From assembly GCA_037179335.1 (NCBI GenBank), contig JAKZHN010000008.1, positions 1,116,001-1,180,000 on the forward strand: 64,000 bases of DNA, read 5' to 3'. The notes below the pieces were generated by a model. It had not been told where the DNA came from, searched no databases, and saw nothing but the letters and a program-made list of their open reading frames with translations. This DNA is from Cyclaneusma minus. Lineage: Eukaryota > Ascomycota > Leotiomycetes > Marthamycetales > Marthamycetaceae. Below are positions 32,912 to 45,300 of this stretch, in pieces (positions within the stretch are counted from its first letter, which is position 1; every line of letters begins with the position of its first letter). The position numbers and the translations under genes were made by a program.

Positions 32912-34422
32912 TCATGCCTTGTTCTGCTCGCCCTTGTTGGCGCTGAGAGCCATCAGCTTCAAACCAGCCTTGACGTTGGCGTACTTGTAGGCGGCAGAGT
33001 CCTGCGGGATGGTCTTGTTGGCAGCCCAGAGGTCAACGAGGGGCTGCATGGGCTCAACCTCGGTAGGCTTCAGCAGCTCCAAGTCGGCGGAGGTCAGGAG
33101 AAAGTGGGTGAAGTGGGAGTTCAGAGCCTTGTCCAGGTTGAGATGGTAGAAATCAAGGAAGTGATGCCAGTACAGGTGAGCGTAGACGCGGAACATTTGG
33201 CGAAAGATTGTCTGGCACACATCGATGAAGTCGCGCGGGAAGTTGCTGCTCTTGCCAATCCAGGTGTCGGGACCGGAGAGCTCGGAGAGGGAAGCAGAGA
33301 GGTTGGTAGGGCCGGCGGGGATTGGAGACATTCCGCCGGGAGTACTGGGGGTGCCAGAGGGGAAGCCGCCGTCAGAAAAATCGGGGTTGCCTGAGTCATT
33401 CATGTAAGAGACGGTGTTCTGGTCGGTCGGAAAGATGTTGGTGTTGTCAATCTTGCCACTGATCCAACGGTACATCAGGGTGATGTACTCATTGGCGGGC
33501 ACCTCGGTGGGTTCCTTCCTGAAATTCAACCATGTGAATGAATGACCGCTGGAAATTGTTAGTCGTAAGCTTGTGTAGCACAGAGAGAGAGAGAGTACTT
33601 ACTGTCCAGCTGACATGCGAGGACAGCTTTGGGGGTTGCAAATACTGTAGCCATTCTCCTCCTTATCATGCATCACCTTGACGAAGTACCACAGAAGGCG
33701 AAAGTGGTCAACGACTGACAGTGTTAGCAAGAAGTTGTGTACCTGGATTTGAAAGGCTTACCCTGGGACGCAATCCACTCGGCGGGCTCGACGGTCTTGG
33801 GCCTGCTGGAGAGCGTCGAGAAGTTTCCCTTCACGATCTGCTTCGAAAGAGAATTGTCGAGCCACATGGGGATGGGCCTGGGGAGGTTGTAATAGGCGGC
33901 AATGTCATCGGGAATGGACACCATTGAGGAAGGGACCATGGAGTTGGGATCCATGGCAATGGTCTGGGACAGCGAAGGAGAGGTGGTGACAGGTTGCAGG
34001 CTCGGAGCCATGCTTCCCGAACCCTGATTGCCAGAAATCGAAGGTCCCGGCGATCCCGAGGGGCGCTGCTGGGAAGGAAGACCGGCGTGCTGGCTGCTTG
34101 GTGAGCCATTGGGGCTCTTGGGAGGAGCCGGATTCTTGTTGTTGTTCTTGCCCCAGCGACCGGGTCTGGAGAAAAAAGATGTTAGCTGGCTTCTCTGAAC
34201 ACTCCAAGCGTACTTGCGCGCTTGTGAGGACCTCAATCAAAACGTAGGAGAGTGGTTCTAGCGGTACAGAAAGTACATCAAAGCAACTGCAGTGTGGAGG
34301 GCACGAATGAAGAATAGGATGCTGCGAACTGCAGCTTACCCAAGGTACTGCCACTTAGTGCCGGCCTTGTTAATGTTGGGCTGGCATGAGTGGCGGTAGA
34401 GTGTGTCGGAGAAGAAAGCCAT
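32912..34422 (-). CDS. mob2: MOB2, co-activator of the Cbk1/COT1 NDR kinase
   Basis: Four exons: 34422-34340, 34165-33762, 33714-33603 and 33548-32912; 411 aa. After a low-complexity Pro/Ser/Gln region the Mob domain begins: IVKGNFSTLSSRPKTVEPAE, WIASQVVDHFRLLWYFVKVM, SICNPQSCPRMSAG, HGHSFTWLNF and YITLMYRWISGKI, ending with NFPRDFIDVCQTIFRQMFRV and YAHLYWHHF. This order and the KGNF/P.YV..EWIA entry fit Mob2 and not Mob1 or phocein. Mob2 binds the NDR kinase of the morphogenesis (MOR/RAM) pathway and controls polar growth and septation. Compared with yeast Mob2, an extra Gly/Pro/Ser insert of about 55 residues sits between the IFPTD and NFPRD motifs. It shares a divergent promoter with LEO1. 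Confidence 0.93.
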
Positions 34423-35389
34423 TGGGGAATATATAGAGGAGAGGAGATGGCTTGGAGAGGTGGTGTTTGGAGGTGGTGTTTTGAAAAGGTGATGCTTTGG
34501 AAAGGGATTTGTTTTGAGGGTATAAGGCGCGGGCGTAGAACCCAGATTGCCAGGCCGGGGAGGAGTGAAGGCCGGGGATCCAACAGAGATGTGCAGCAGA
34601 CAAGAGCCAAACACTTGTGTGACTTTGCGATGCTATCTCGACAAGCAATATTCTCAAAGGGAAGCAAAATAGACATAGCCGCAAACTCGCAAGCCGGGCA
34701 CGCAGACCAAAGCAAAAGCGTGTGGAATTGAGGCCGAAGCATTGAAGAGAAAGCACGCGACCTACATGGATGAGAGGAATGACATGTTGCGGACTACGAC
34801 AGTCTGTCGGAGTGAAGATCGGGCGCAGGTTGTAGAAGTTCGGAGGGCCGCAGCTATTTGTCAGACCGAAGTATTCGAGCAGAACGAAGTTGAAGTTGCA
34901 GATTTGAAGGTGTGGAAGCGGTCGTGGTGTTGATGGGTTTAGGTCCAGGGGCTCGTCCGCTTCCACGCTACGAGGTCGTTAGAGATGCTTGGCACCAGCA
35001 GCTGCGACGCTAGCGCACACTAGACGCGGAGCAACAATTATGCGGACGGGATGCCGCCCAATCAGGACGTGAGGCTGAAGCCAAGATCAATCTCGATTGA
35101 CAGGCCAGCTCGAATTGTTGCTCGACATGATCCGCAAAATACAGCGGGCGCAACCACTACATGTATTCCTGTTTCAACACCTTCACGCCTCCAGCCGCGA
35201 CCTCTTGCCTTCTACTACATTGCACAGTGTTCGCTGCGCTCTCGGATACCCCGGCATACATCGCAGGAGCTCCAACACACGCGCAGCCTCAGTCGCGCAT
35301 CTTCCACAACCAACTAGGTCGTGAGCTCCGGTCTTACGCGCCCAACCCTCGACCGTCCGCAGCAGCTCTTCGTTCTACAATCGCCCACC
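34423..35389. promoter_or_regulatory. Divergent intergenic region of MOB2 and LEO1
   Basis: 967 bp between two divergent start codons. Short frames on both strands appear spurious. No specific site assigned. Confidence 0.4.
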
Positions 35390-36795
35390 ATGTCTTCTCC
35401 CGTAGCCGACGACCCCACCGACTTCATTGACGATAACGAGGATGACCTGTTTGGAGACGGAGATGGAGACGACCAGGCTGATGTAGTCCCCGAGCGCACT
35501 CTGGACGATGATGAGCTCGACTCGGGCGACGATGTTGACCGCAACGACAGAGTGCCAGCACCAGCTGAACAAGACGACGATGTTGATGATCGAGTCCACC
35601 AGCTGCGTACCATGGATTCTCGCATTGGAAGACACCCAATTCCCACGCCTAGCGACGGCAATGTAAGTCCAAGACCCCAGTACCAGCCCACACATGTGAG
35701 CTAATTTGACTGCAGCTGCGTTCCCTGCGCATGCCCAAGTTTCTGGCCATTGATCCCCGCGAGTACAATGCAGACACCTTCAGACCTCCTACAAGCGACC
35801 ATCACTCCGAATTCAAGTCGCCCAACTTCTCTGCCCACCAAACAGCTATGACAACCATGCGCTACCGAACCTCGAAGGCGGGCGATACCCTCGAAAGCAA
35901 CACCCTCATCCATCGATGGAGTGATGGCTCCATTACCCTCTCCATCGGCGATCAGCACTACGAACTACAACAGAAGCCTCTTGCACCACCCAAGGACGCT
36001 CCCTACAAAGACGTGTTCGATTCGCACGAGTATCTAGCCGCAGCTCACTGGGATTCGCAACTCATGATGGTCACCGGCCACCTATCCAGCCAATACACAG
36101 TCCAGCCCAACCAAGAAGTCGAAGACGACGCCATCGAGCGATTACGAAACGGTTACTCGGCTCTGACCCACGGCAATGGCAAGACCGGTATCGCCATCAT
36201 CGAAAGCAGAGAAGACCCCGAACTCCAGAAGCGCCAAGCCGAGATCGCCGAAAAGGAGCGCAACAAGTTGCAGCGAAAGCGCGAGTCGGCCCAGACCAGA
36301 GCAGATGCCCAGGTTGGACGCTTCAGAAGTGGCGGCCGGGGATACGGTGGTGTTGATCTTTCAATCGATGATCTCGAAGATGGCGGTCGCAGGGCTCCTG
36401 CTCCGCGCAAGAGAGCTGCGCCTAAGAAGAAGCGTGCCAGGAGTGACTACTCGGACGAAGAGGAAGAGTACGGAGGGGGTCCTGGCAGGGGCAGGCAGGA
36501 TGAGTACGATCTCGAGGACGACTTTGTGGCTAGCAGCAACGAGGGAAGCCCTGAGCCGGGTGGCGATGATGATGATGAGGAAGAAATCCTCGATGACGAG
36601 AGCGATGATGTTCGACACAAGAGCAAGAAACAGAAGACGTCCAAGCCCCAGAGACGTGATACTGGTAGTGATGTGGACGCTGATGGCGATGAGGATGCTG
36701 AAGGCGAAGCGGATGACGAGATCTCTTCGCGCCCAGCTGATGCTCCGGTCAGTGGTAGAGGCAGGCGCAACATCATTGAAGATGACGATGAGTAG
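35390..36795 (+). CDS. leo1: LEO1, PAF1 transcription elongation complex subunit
   Basis: Exons 35390-35662 and 35716-36795 (intron GTAAGT..CTGCAG) give 450 aa. ATG 35390 lies in CCACCATGTC, a good context; the in-frame ATG at 35321 is less likely. The N-terminus is acidic. The Leo1 core follows: LRSLRMPKFLAIDPREYNAD, MRYRTSKAGDTLESNTLIHR, WSDGSITLSIGDQHYEL and HWDSQLMMVTGHLSSQY. The C-terminal third alternates basic and Asp/Glu-rich blocks, ending in RRNIIEDDDE. Leo1 acts in the nucleus within PAF1C, which travels with RNA polymerase II and promotes histone H2B ubiquitination and H3K4/K36 methylation. Length matches other ascomycete Leo1 proteins. Confidence 0.95.
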
Positions 36796-37286
36796 TAGTG
36801 GGGGACGAGTTATGGATGTCTTGTCATTGTATTTGCAGAGATTCATTCAAGGATACCTAGGCACCAGGGATCTGAGAATGCATCAAGGATAGGTGGAAAT
36901 CAAGCGCTGGGAAACACAGCGTACATACCCAGGCACAAAGTGTACCACTAGATATGCAGCCATCAGCGTGGTCATTCAAAGTATTCACAAGACGCCATCA
37001 CAGTTCAATGTGCTTTTGCCAATATTTACTATGATCCGTGTGTCGCAAAGTTGGGTTGGATCTTGGGCTTCACAGGGAAGACTCAAGAGTATGTGTGCTG
37101 TCCGGTCATTCTCGGCAAGTCTCAGTTTGATTTTGACAGCTTGTTGTCTCAGTCTTTTCGACTGCTTTCCCCTTTATAATTGATAGTGACTGTCCTACAG
37201 GGTTCTTCAACCACCTCAAACTTCCCCACAGCGATATGAAAATGCTAGAGCCACTCTTCAGAACCCATGTTGCGAAGCACTCTGGC
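36796..37286. other. Intergenic stretch between LEO1 and 5S rRNA
   Basis: 490 bp, no gene seen. It includes the upstream flank of the 5S gene, where an ascomycete 5S TATA-like element would be expected; none is clear. Confidence 0.4.
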
Positions 37287-37405
37287 ACATACGACCATAG
37301 ACTGAGGAGAACTGGCAAACCCGTCCGCTCTTGCATACATAAGCCTCAGATCGGCAGATTAGTAGTTGGGTGGGTGACCACCAGCGAATACCTGCTGTTG
37401 TATGT
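37287..37405 (+). rRNA. 5S ribosomal RNA gene
   Basis: 119 bp from ACATACGACCATAGACTGAG to ..CTGCTGTTGTATGT, followed by TTTT, the RNA polymerase III stop. Helix I pairs ACATAC with GTATGT; helix II pairs ACTGAGG with CCTCAG(A)T. The near-invariant GTCCGCTC, ATAAGCC and TTAGTAGTTGGGTGGGTGAC (internal promoter C-box region) are present, as is CCAGCGAAT. Relative to the Neurospora 5S the loop regions differ, but both helices stay paired, which argues for a working copy. In filamentous ascomycetes 5S genes are scattered singly, as here. Confidence 0.9.
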
Positions 37406-37408
37406 TTT

Positions 37409-37480
37409 ATATTTTTCGGCGATTGCCCTTTTGGAGGTTCTCCTTGCGAGAAAATTCCGGTGAGCGTTTGTATATTATTA
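37409..37480. other. Short gap between 5S rRNA and transposon island
   Basis: 72 bp between the polymerase III stop and the first inverted repeat. Ends with TA at 37479-37480, the proposed target duplication of the outer element. Confidence 0.5.
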
Positions 37481-37533
37481 ATTGGCTTTTCACGGGGGCG
37501 GTGCGAAAGAATGCTGAGTGCACGTACCAGGAC

Positions 37534-38240
37534 TGAGTTTAAAGTTTTTTGTGGAATTTCTTTTCTACCGCCAACTCCCTTCGGAAGTTGGAAACACCAT
37601 TTAAGACCAGACACCAAATTAGACCACCATTTATATTTTATTGCAAATAAATTGCAAAAACAAAGCTTTTAAAAATTTTAAAAACACAATCTAATTTTAA
37701 TTTTAATTCTAATATTCAGTATATATTTATTTTTTGGTTATTTCTTTTCTAGGCTGAGATATTGTAAAATCAAATTTAAACTCCAAATTCTAAATTCAGA
37801 ACTTGGCCAGAATTTAAATAATAAAGCATTATTATTATTAATTAATTATATGCTAAAAATCGCTGAAATTAGGGGAATTTCAGCATATAATTAATTAATA
37901 ATAATAATGCTATTACTATATCAAATTTAATAAAAAGGCTGGCCAATTGGCAAATTGCAGCCTATAGTTAATTTTATATTTTTAATTATTTAACTATTTT
38001 CAACTATTTTTCAACTATTATGCATCATTATTATTAAATAATTATATATAAAAAAACGCTAAAATTAAAAAAGTTTTAATATAAACTTATTTAATAATAA
38101 TATTATTATTATAGTAAATAATAGCTGAATTTCCAAATTCCTTAATTGGTCCAATATAATATTTGGTTTAAAATAGTGTTTTTAATTCCCGAAGAAAATT
38201 AGCGGTAGAAAACAAATTCCATAAAAAACCTTATATTCAA
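37534..38240. mobile_element. Nested foldback/MITE-like element inside the left TIR
   Basis: The arm at 37541-37571 (AAAGTTTTTTGTGGAATTTC and TTTTCTACCGC) is inverted at 38202-38232 with 28 of 31 positions equal. It interrupts the outer element's left repeat between ..CCAGGACTG and AGGGTACGGG. Outer limits are approximate, as RIP has blurred any target duplication. It contains a perfect 30-bp palindrome pair at its centre and no coding capacity. Confidence 0.7.
37825..37911. repeat. Perfect 30-bp inverted repeat with inner hairpin
   Basis: The 30 bp at 37825-37854 (AGCATTATTATTATTAATTA..) are the exact reverse complement of 37882-37911. Between them lies a second palindrome GCTGAAATT / AATTTCAGC (37862-37870 and 37876-37884). 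Confidence 0.85.
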
Positions 38241-39639
38241 TTTTATAGGGTACGGGAAATTAAAAAACTAATATTAAAGGAATATCTAAATTAGATATAT
38301 TTAATTTTAACGCTTGTTTAAATAAATTTATAGTTTTATCTAAAAACCTAAAATATTTAGAATAAATATAAAAAAAGCGCCGCAGGCTAGCGCCGCAAGC
38401 CAGCCCGCCGCAAGCAAAAATTGATTTAAAATAGCCCTATTTTTAATTTATAAAATAGTGAAAAAACGGAGTAAAAAGCTTTAAAATTAAATTTTCTAAA
38501 TTTTTTATAAAAAAATATTAAAATTAAAAGTAATTTAAAATAAGAAACAAATATTTAGGAATTTATTTTTATTCAAATAAATAATAAAATTAAAAAACTC
38601 TATGAATTTTTAATATTATTTTATTTTAAAAAAAACTAAATTTTTGCTGGGAGTTTTAAAAATAATAAAATAAAATTTCATTTTTATAGCCTTAATATAA
38701 TGTTATAGAGAATTTATATAAAATAAATTCTAAAATTAAATTCTTTTTTAAACTTAATAGCAATTAAAAGCACCTTTTAGCGCGCTATACCCAGGGCAGA
38801 AAAAGCCAAGCGCATTAAGAATATAGGGCAATTAAACAAAAAAAATTAATTGAAGCTATTTTTGTAATTTAAAATATTGTAATTAATCCGCAATTTCAAA
38901 AACAAATTAAAATTTGGAAAATCTATTACACGGGGCCGAGGAGGGCGCCTTGCGGGCACCTTATAAAGCACGTGCGCTAAAGGTGTGTAAAAGGTAAGCA
39001 TTGCTTATTAAAAGATCTAAGCAAAGCTTTTAGCGTATAATATTTAGACGCTGTTATTTTTATTTAAAAAAATAGCAGCTATTTTTTATAGCTAAAAAAT
39101 ATACATAATATATTTTTATTTATTAATATATTTTTAATTATTATAATAAAATAGCTTAAAATTATTTAATGATTTTTTTTTAATTAAATAGCCAATTTAT
39201 TAATATAAATTAAGTTAAGCAAGCTTAAAATTAAAACGCTTTAGCTAAAAATGCAAATATATTATATAAAGGCAAAATTAATTAAGCTTTTGCTTTTGTT
39301 TTTAGCTTAATTTAAAGCTAAGCAAATTTAAATTTTAATAAATTTGCAATTATTTAATAAATTATTTAAAAATTTAAAGCTAAATTTATGCAAAATTATA
39401 AATTATAAATTAAAATTTTTATTTGCAGATATAGCCTATTTAGCTTAAATTTTAATAATAAGCAATTAATTACCAAAAGGTTTTATATGTTTAAAACTTT
39501 CCGTATATTAAAAATTAAATTATATAATATATATAAATATTATAAATTATTTAATTATTTGTAAAATCATTTTGATATATAGCTTTTTTTGGAAAATAAT
39601 ATAATTTATATTTATTATATTTTAATTATATTTAAAAGC

Positions 39640-39669
<30 letters not shown>
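39640..39669. repeat. (TA)n microsatellite
   Basis: About 15 uninterrupted AT dinucleotides inside the AT-rich island. A second, similar run is at 40649-40674. Confidence 0.85.
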
Positions 39670-39671
<2 letters not shown>

Positions 39672-40643
39672 CAATATTATTAAATAAATTAAAAATTAAA
39701 AATTTAATATTAAATATAATAAATATAATAAATATAAAGCAATCATATATATTATATGCATTGAATTAATTTGCTAAAAAGGCTTAAAAAATAAAATAGT
39801 TAAAGAATTTTATTATAAAATATAACTTTTTCTTTTTTATATAGATTTTTTTTTAATAATTAATTTTTTTAAGCTTTATAATAATATTAAACAAAATTTT
39901 ATTTTCCAATTAAACGATTAATTATAAATTAATATATAATATATATTTAATATAGCTAAAAATATTAAATATAAAAATAGGCTTAAATTTTAATTTAAAA
40001 TTTAAAATATATTTAATATGTATAATTTAAAAAAGCATTATAATAATTATAATAAATTACAAAATTTATATAATAATTTAAAAATTTATATAATGATTTG
40101 ATGATAACCTAATTACAAAAGCAAAAAAAATAGCTATTACTAAAATAGAGGCTAGCAATGCGGCCAAAATTAATATCGACTTTTTTTATATTTTAACTAT
40201 AATTTTAAGAATTATAATTTATTTAATTGCATTTATAAGAAGAAAATATATTAAAATTGCTAAAGGCTTAAATATAAAATCTGCAAATATAGATAGCCTG
40301 GTAATAAAATATATATTTTAAATAATAATAGCTTTAATAGGTATAAAAAAAGGCCAATTATATAAAAATATCTTTAATTAGAATTAAAATCATAATAGCT
40401 ATAATTAAAATAAATATAATTAAAATCCTTTTATAAAAGCTACAAATAAAAATCCCTAAGTTTATAAATTAGAAATATAAATTTAATAATTAGAAAGAAA
40501 AAAATGCCAATAATTGCCAAATTTAATATATTTTTTATGAAGTAAAAATATATAATAATGAATTATTTAATTGCAATTAATATTTAAAATATTATTTCCG
40601 TTTTTGCTTTTATTAATAATAAATTGAATAAAAATTTTATATT

Positions 40644-40674
<31 letters not shown>

Positions 40675-41238
40675 ATACTTATAAATTTGGTTTCTTAATA
40701 AAATTAAATTAAAAATTAAATAATGCTATGAAACTTTTATTAAATTTTTTAATAATAAAAATAATAAAAAAAGCCAAAGCATTAAAATATATAAAATATT
40801 TGCGTATTTATATAATTTACTTTTAAATATATTTTAATTTAAATAAATAAGCAATAAATATTATAATTAAATTAAAACCAGCTTTATTTATAAATGCTAA
40901 ATTAAATATAAAATTATTGCTTGGAATAAATTAAGTAAATTAAAATAAATTAAAAGCAATAATTTATATTTTGAATATAATAAATAAAACATTATGATAT
41001 ATAAAATATTTTATATATAAAAGCTGGAAATATAATATTAAATTATATAAAATAGCATTTAATAAAATAAATAAAAATCTGTTTTTTATAAAAAATATTA
41101 TAAATTTTTATAAAAAAAATTATATATATACTGGGTAAAATACCAAAATTTTAATTAAATAAAACTGGATTTTAATATACTTTTAAAGCTATAAATTGCT
41201 AAGTATTAAAAATATTTATAAAAAAGATATAATAAAAT

Positions 41239-41444
41239 TAAAATTAAAATTAAAATATAAAATTAAAATATAAAATTAAAATATAAAATTAAAATATAAA
41301 ATTAAAATATAAAATTAAAATATAAAATTAAAATATAAAATTAAAATATAAAATTAAAATATAAAATTAAAATATAAAATTAAAATATAAAATTAAAATA
41401 TAAAATTAAAATATAAAATTAAAATATAAAATTAAAATATAAAA
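41239..41444. repeat. 13-bp tandem array
   Basis: The unit TTAAAATATAAAA is repeated about 15 times with almost no change. Uniform copies inside an otherwise heavily mutated region point to later expansion by slippage or unequal exchange. Confidence 0.9.
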
Positions 41445-42294
41445 AACCAAGAAAAATAAGCTATTTTAATAATATTTTTAATATAATAAAAGCTGGTATA
41501 TTATTTATATATTTTTTATATAATTTATATTACAAAATTTAAGGCAAATTTATTTTATTGATTTATTTATAAGCTATTTAAAAAGCAGGTAATTATATTA
41601 AAAAAAGCTAAATTTGCAAATTAAAAGGCCTAATAAAAGCTTTTATATTATTTATATTTTAAAAAAAATAGCGTACGCTTATATATTAATTATAAAAATT
41701 TAAATAATATTATTATTCAAAATTGCTGCCTATTCTTTTTTAATTAATAAATTTCTGGCTAAATTGGAAAAAGCCAGAATTTATATTAAATTAAATTTTA
41801 AAAATTTATATTATAAATTTTATATATAAAAAAGAAAACTAAATAAAAAATAGTATTTTATATAAAATACAATTATTTTAAATATTTAATAATATCATTT
41901 AAATTGGTAAATATATTAATTATAATTTAAATATATATAAATATAATACTTAGGAATTTTTTAAATATTATTATAATAATTTGTTTTAATAATGTTTTAA
42001 TTTATTTTTTTAAAAAATAGCAAATATAATAAGCATATAAAAGCCGTGTTTAAAAGGCTATAATTTTTTTTAATAAAAAAAATAAATTTAAATTTAAAAT
42101 AAATAAAATTTTATTTTTAAGCTTTATAATAAAAAGTAATAATATATATATAAAGCGGGAAAAAATATATATCATCTAAAAATAATTTATATTAATTATA
42201 TATATAAAATTGCAATTATTTTTTAATTACGTTAATTTTTATAAGCGATTTATTTTAAAATATAATAAAATTATATTGCCTATAATTAACCTAC

Positions 42295-42295
<1 letters not shown>

Positions 42296-42326
<31 letters not shown>

Positions 42327-42337
42327 CATAATAATAA
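42296..42337. repeat. (AAT)n microsatellite
   Basis: About 13 AAT units with a single interruption, within the AT-rich island. Confidence 0.85.
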
Positions 42338-45300
42338 AAAGCTTATTTAAATAGCCTTTAAAAGCGCAAAAGGCTTTTTAATGTATTAAAAATATATTTG
42401 CAAATAAATTAATATTGCAATGTTTTAATTTTATAAAATATTTATAACTTATATGTAATGCTTTTAAATTTATTATATTGGAAATTTTAAAGCAGTTTAA
42501 AAATTTACATAACTTAATATAATATTATTGGCATTTAATAGCCTTTTAATTTTATAAGCTAATTAATATAAAATTAATACATTAAATATATAATATTAAA
42601 TTGCTTGCAATTATAAAAGAAAATTAATATTAAAAAATTAATATTAAAAAAATCATATTAAAAAATTAATATTAAAATTAATATATTAAAAAATATATAT
42701 TATAAAGTTTAAATGCTTTTAAATTATAATAATTTGCATTATTTTATAAATAAAAAAATTAATAAATATTAAGCAAAATAAATTATAAAATTGGGATTTT
42801 ATAATTTTAATATTAAATATATTATAAAAATTAAAAATCTTATTAATTTTTTATTTTATAGGCCAAATTATAAAAAATAAATAAAAAATGCTTAAATAAA
42901 AATATCGATTTTGTTTTTACCTATATTGTAATAAAAGCTTTGCTATTTATTTAATCATATATTAAATATATAATTTTCAAAAAATATAATTATTTTTATA
43001 AATATAATAATTGCATTTTAATTAAAATTATTAAATTAGAAAATTAATATTATATATTTTATTTAAATTACAAAAATTTAAAAACCGGAATAATTAAAAC
43101 AAGCCTTATAATTATTTTTAAAATTTAAAATAATAATAAATATATAATAGAAATATAACGCTAATTTATATTATATAAAAATAAATAAAAATAATTTAAA
43201 AATAATGTATTATATAAAATAATAATAATAATAATATAATAAATTTTTATATATTTATTATAATAATAAATTAATAGGCTATTTTAAAATAAATTCAATA
43301 TTAATTTTAGTTTATTATAAATATTATTAATTAAATATAAAACTAAAAATACAAAATTATATATATAATTATTATATTTGCTAATAAAATAAAATTTGCT
43401 AATATATATTTTATAATTAGCTATAGCTTTTATTTTTAGCTAATAAATTATAAATATAATTATTATAAAAATTTATTATAAATTTGCTAGAATTATAATA
43501 TATAAGCAAAATACATAATATTATTTTGATAATAATAAATTATTATATTAAAACTATATAATCTATATATATAATTAAAAATATTAATGCGCAATTTTTA
43601 ATAAAAACAAATGTTTTTAAAATTATTATATTTAATTATAGCTTTATATTTATTAATATATTATAAAAAGCCTTTTGCTATAAATTTTATATAATATATA
43701 AATATAATATATAAATATAATATATAAATATTATATTTTATTTTATTTTTAAATAAATAAAGCAAATAAATTAGATTTTAAAAGCTTATATATAATATTA
43801 TTGCAATAATAAAAAAATAAATTAGGTAATTTAATTAATTATAGCAAAATTTATTTATAATAATATAAAGTTATTTTTATAATATATAAATATTTAAGAT
43901 TTTTTTTATATATGATTTATAAAAATTAAAATATTTAATATAAAAAAGCTAAAAAATTAAAAAATGCGGTAAATATACATTATTAAAAAAATTATAAAAT
44001 TATAAAATTATAAATTTTAATAAAAAAATAGATTTTTTTATTTATTAAAAGCATATATTTTAAGGACGGAAAGCTAGTAAAAAAAATCCTTTTATTACTA
44101 TTAAAAAACTAAAAGCCCAAGCTTATTATTTAAATTTTAAATTTTAAATTTAATTAACAAAGTTATATAATATTTTTATATTAGGTTTTTTAAAAAAATA
44201 ATAAAAAATAATAAAAAATAAAAAAATATAATATATAAAAAAAGAATAGCCTATATTTTATATATATTAAAAAGGATAAAATTAAAATTAAAATTAAATA
44301 TTGGCTTAAAAAATCCTTTAATAATTTTAAGGAAATTTATTAAAAATTTATTAAAACTAAATTATAATAATAATAGAAAAATTATAAAAAAAATGCAAGC
44401 TTTTTAAAAAATGCTAAAAAGCCAATTCCAGCTTTATATTTAAATAGAAAATGCCTAATTATATGCAATATTGAGTAAAAGCAAAAATAAAAATATTTAA
44501 AATATAAAAATATAAATTTAATTATTTTTTTATATTTTAAATTATATTAAAAAATTAAAAATGAAGAAATAAGCTTAATTTAATTAAAAATTATAAAAAC
44601 TATATATTAAATAATTTAATTAAAAATAAATATTATATAAAATAAATTCAATTAACAAAATTAAAAAATTTATAATATTTTTAAACCCTAATTTATATAC
44701 ATTAAATTTATAGCTTTTCTATTTTATATTGTATTATTAAAAAAATAATTAAAAAAATAATTTATTTATATTTTAATTAAATATATATAAAATAAAAGGA
44801 AAATAAATTTATTAAATAATATTAATTATTAATTATTATGTATATTAAAATATAAATTGCAAAAATAATTTGAATTAAAGCTATTATTGCAATTATGATA
44901 TTTTTAAATATATTATATATTTTATATTTCAAAAAAGCATAAATTTTAAAGCAATTTCTTTTTGGCAGCCTTTATATTATTTTTTAATTAAATTAATTTA
45001 TTATTATAATTAATATATTAGTTCTTTAAAAAAGCTTAAATTTTAATATAATAATAGCGGTAAAATATAAAAGCATTATAAATTATATTAAATAAGGGGA
45101 TTTAAGCAATAAAAATTTATAAAATAATTAATTAATTATATATATATATATTTATTATATAATAAAAATGTTTATAATTATTATAATAATAATTGTATTT
45201 AAAATTATTTATAGCCTAATTATAAATATTAAATTTTTTATAAATAAATAAATAAAAGCTTTATATATAGCAAATTTAAATTTAAATTTAAAATATAAAT

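Noticed and set aside
41239..41444. CRISPR-like array
   Set aside because: The 13-bp units are contiguous without spacers, and the genome is eukaryotic.
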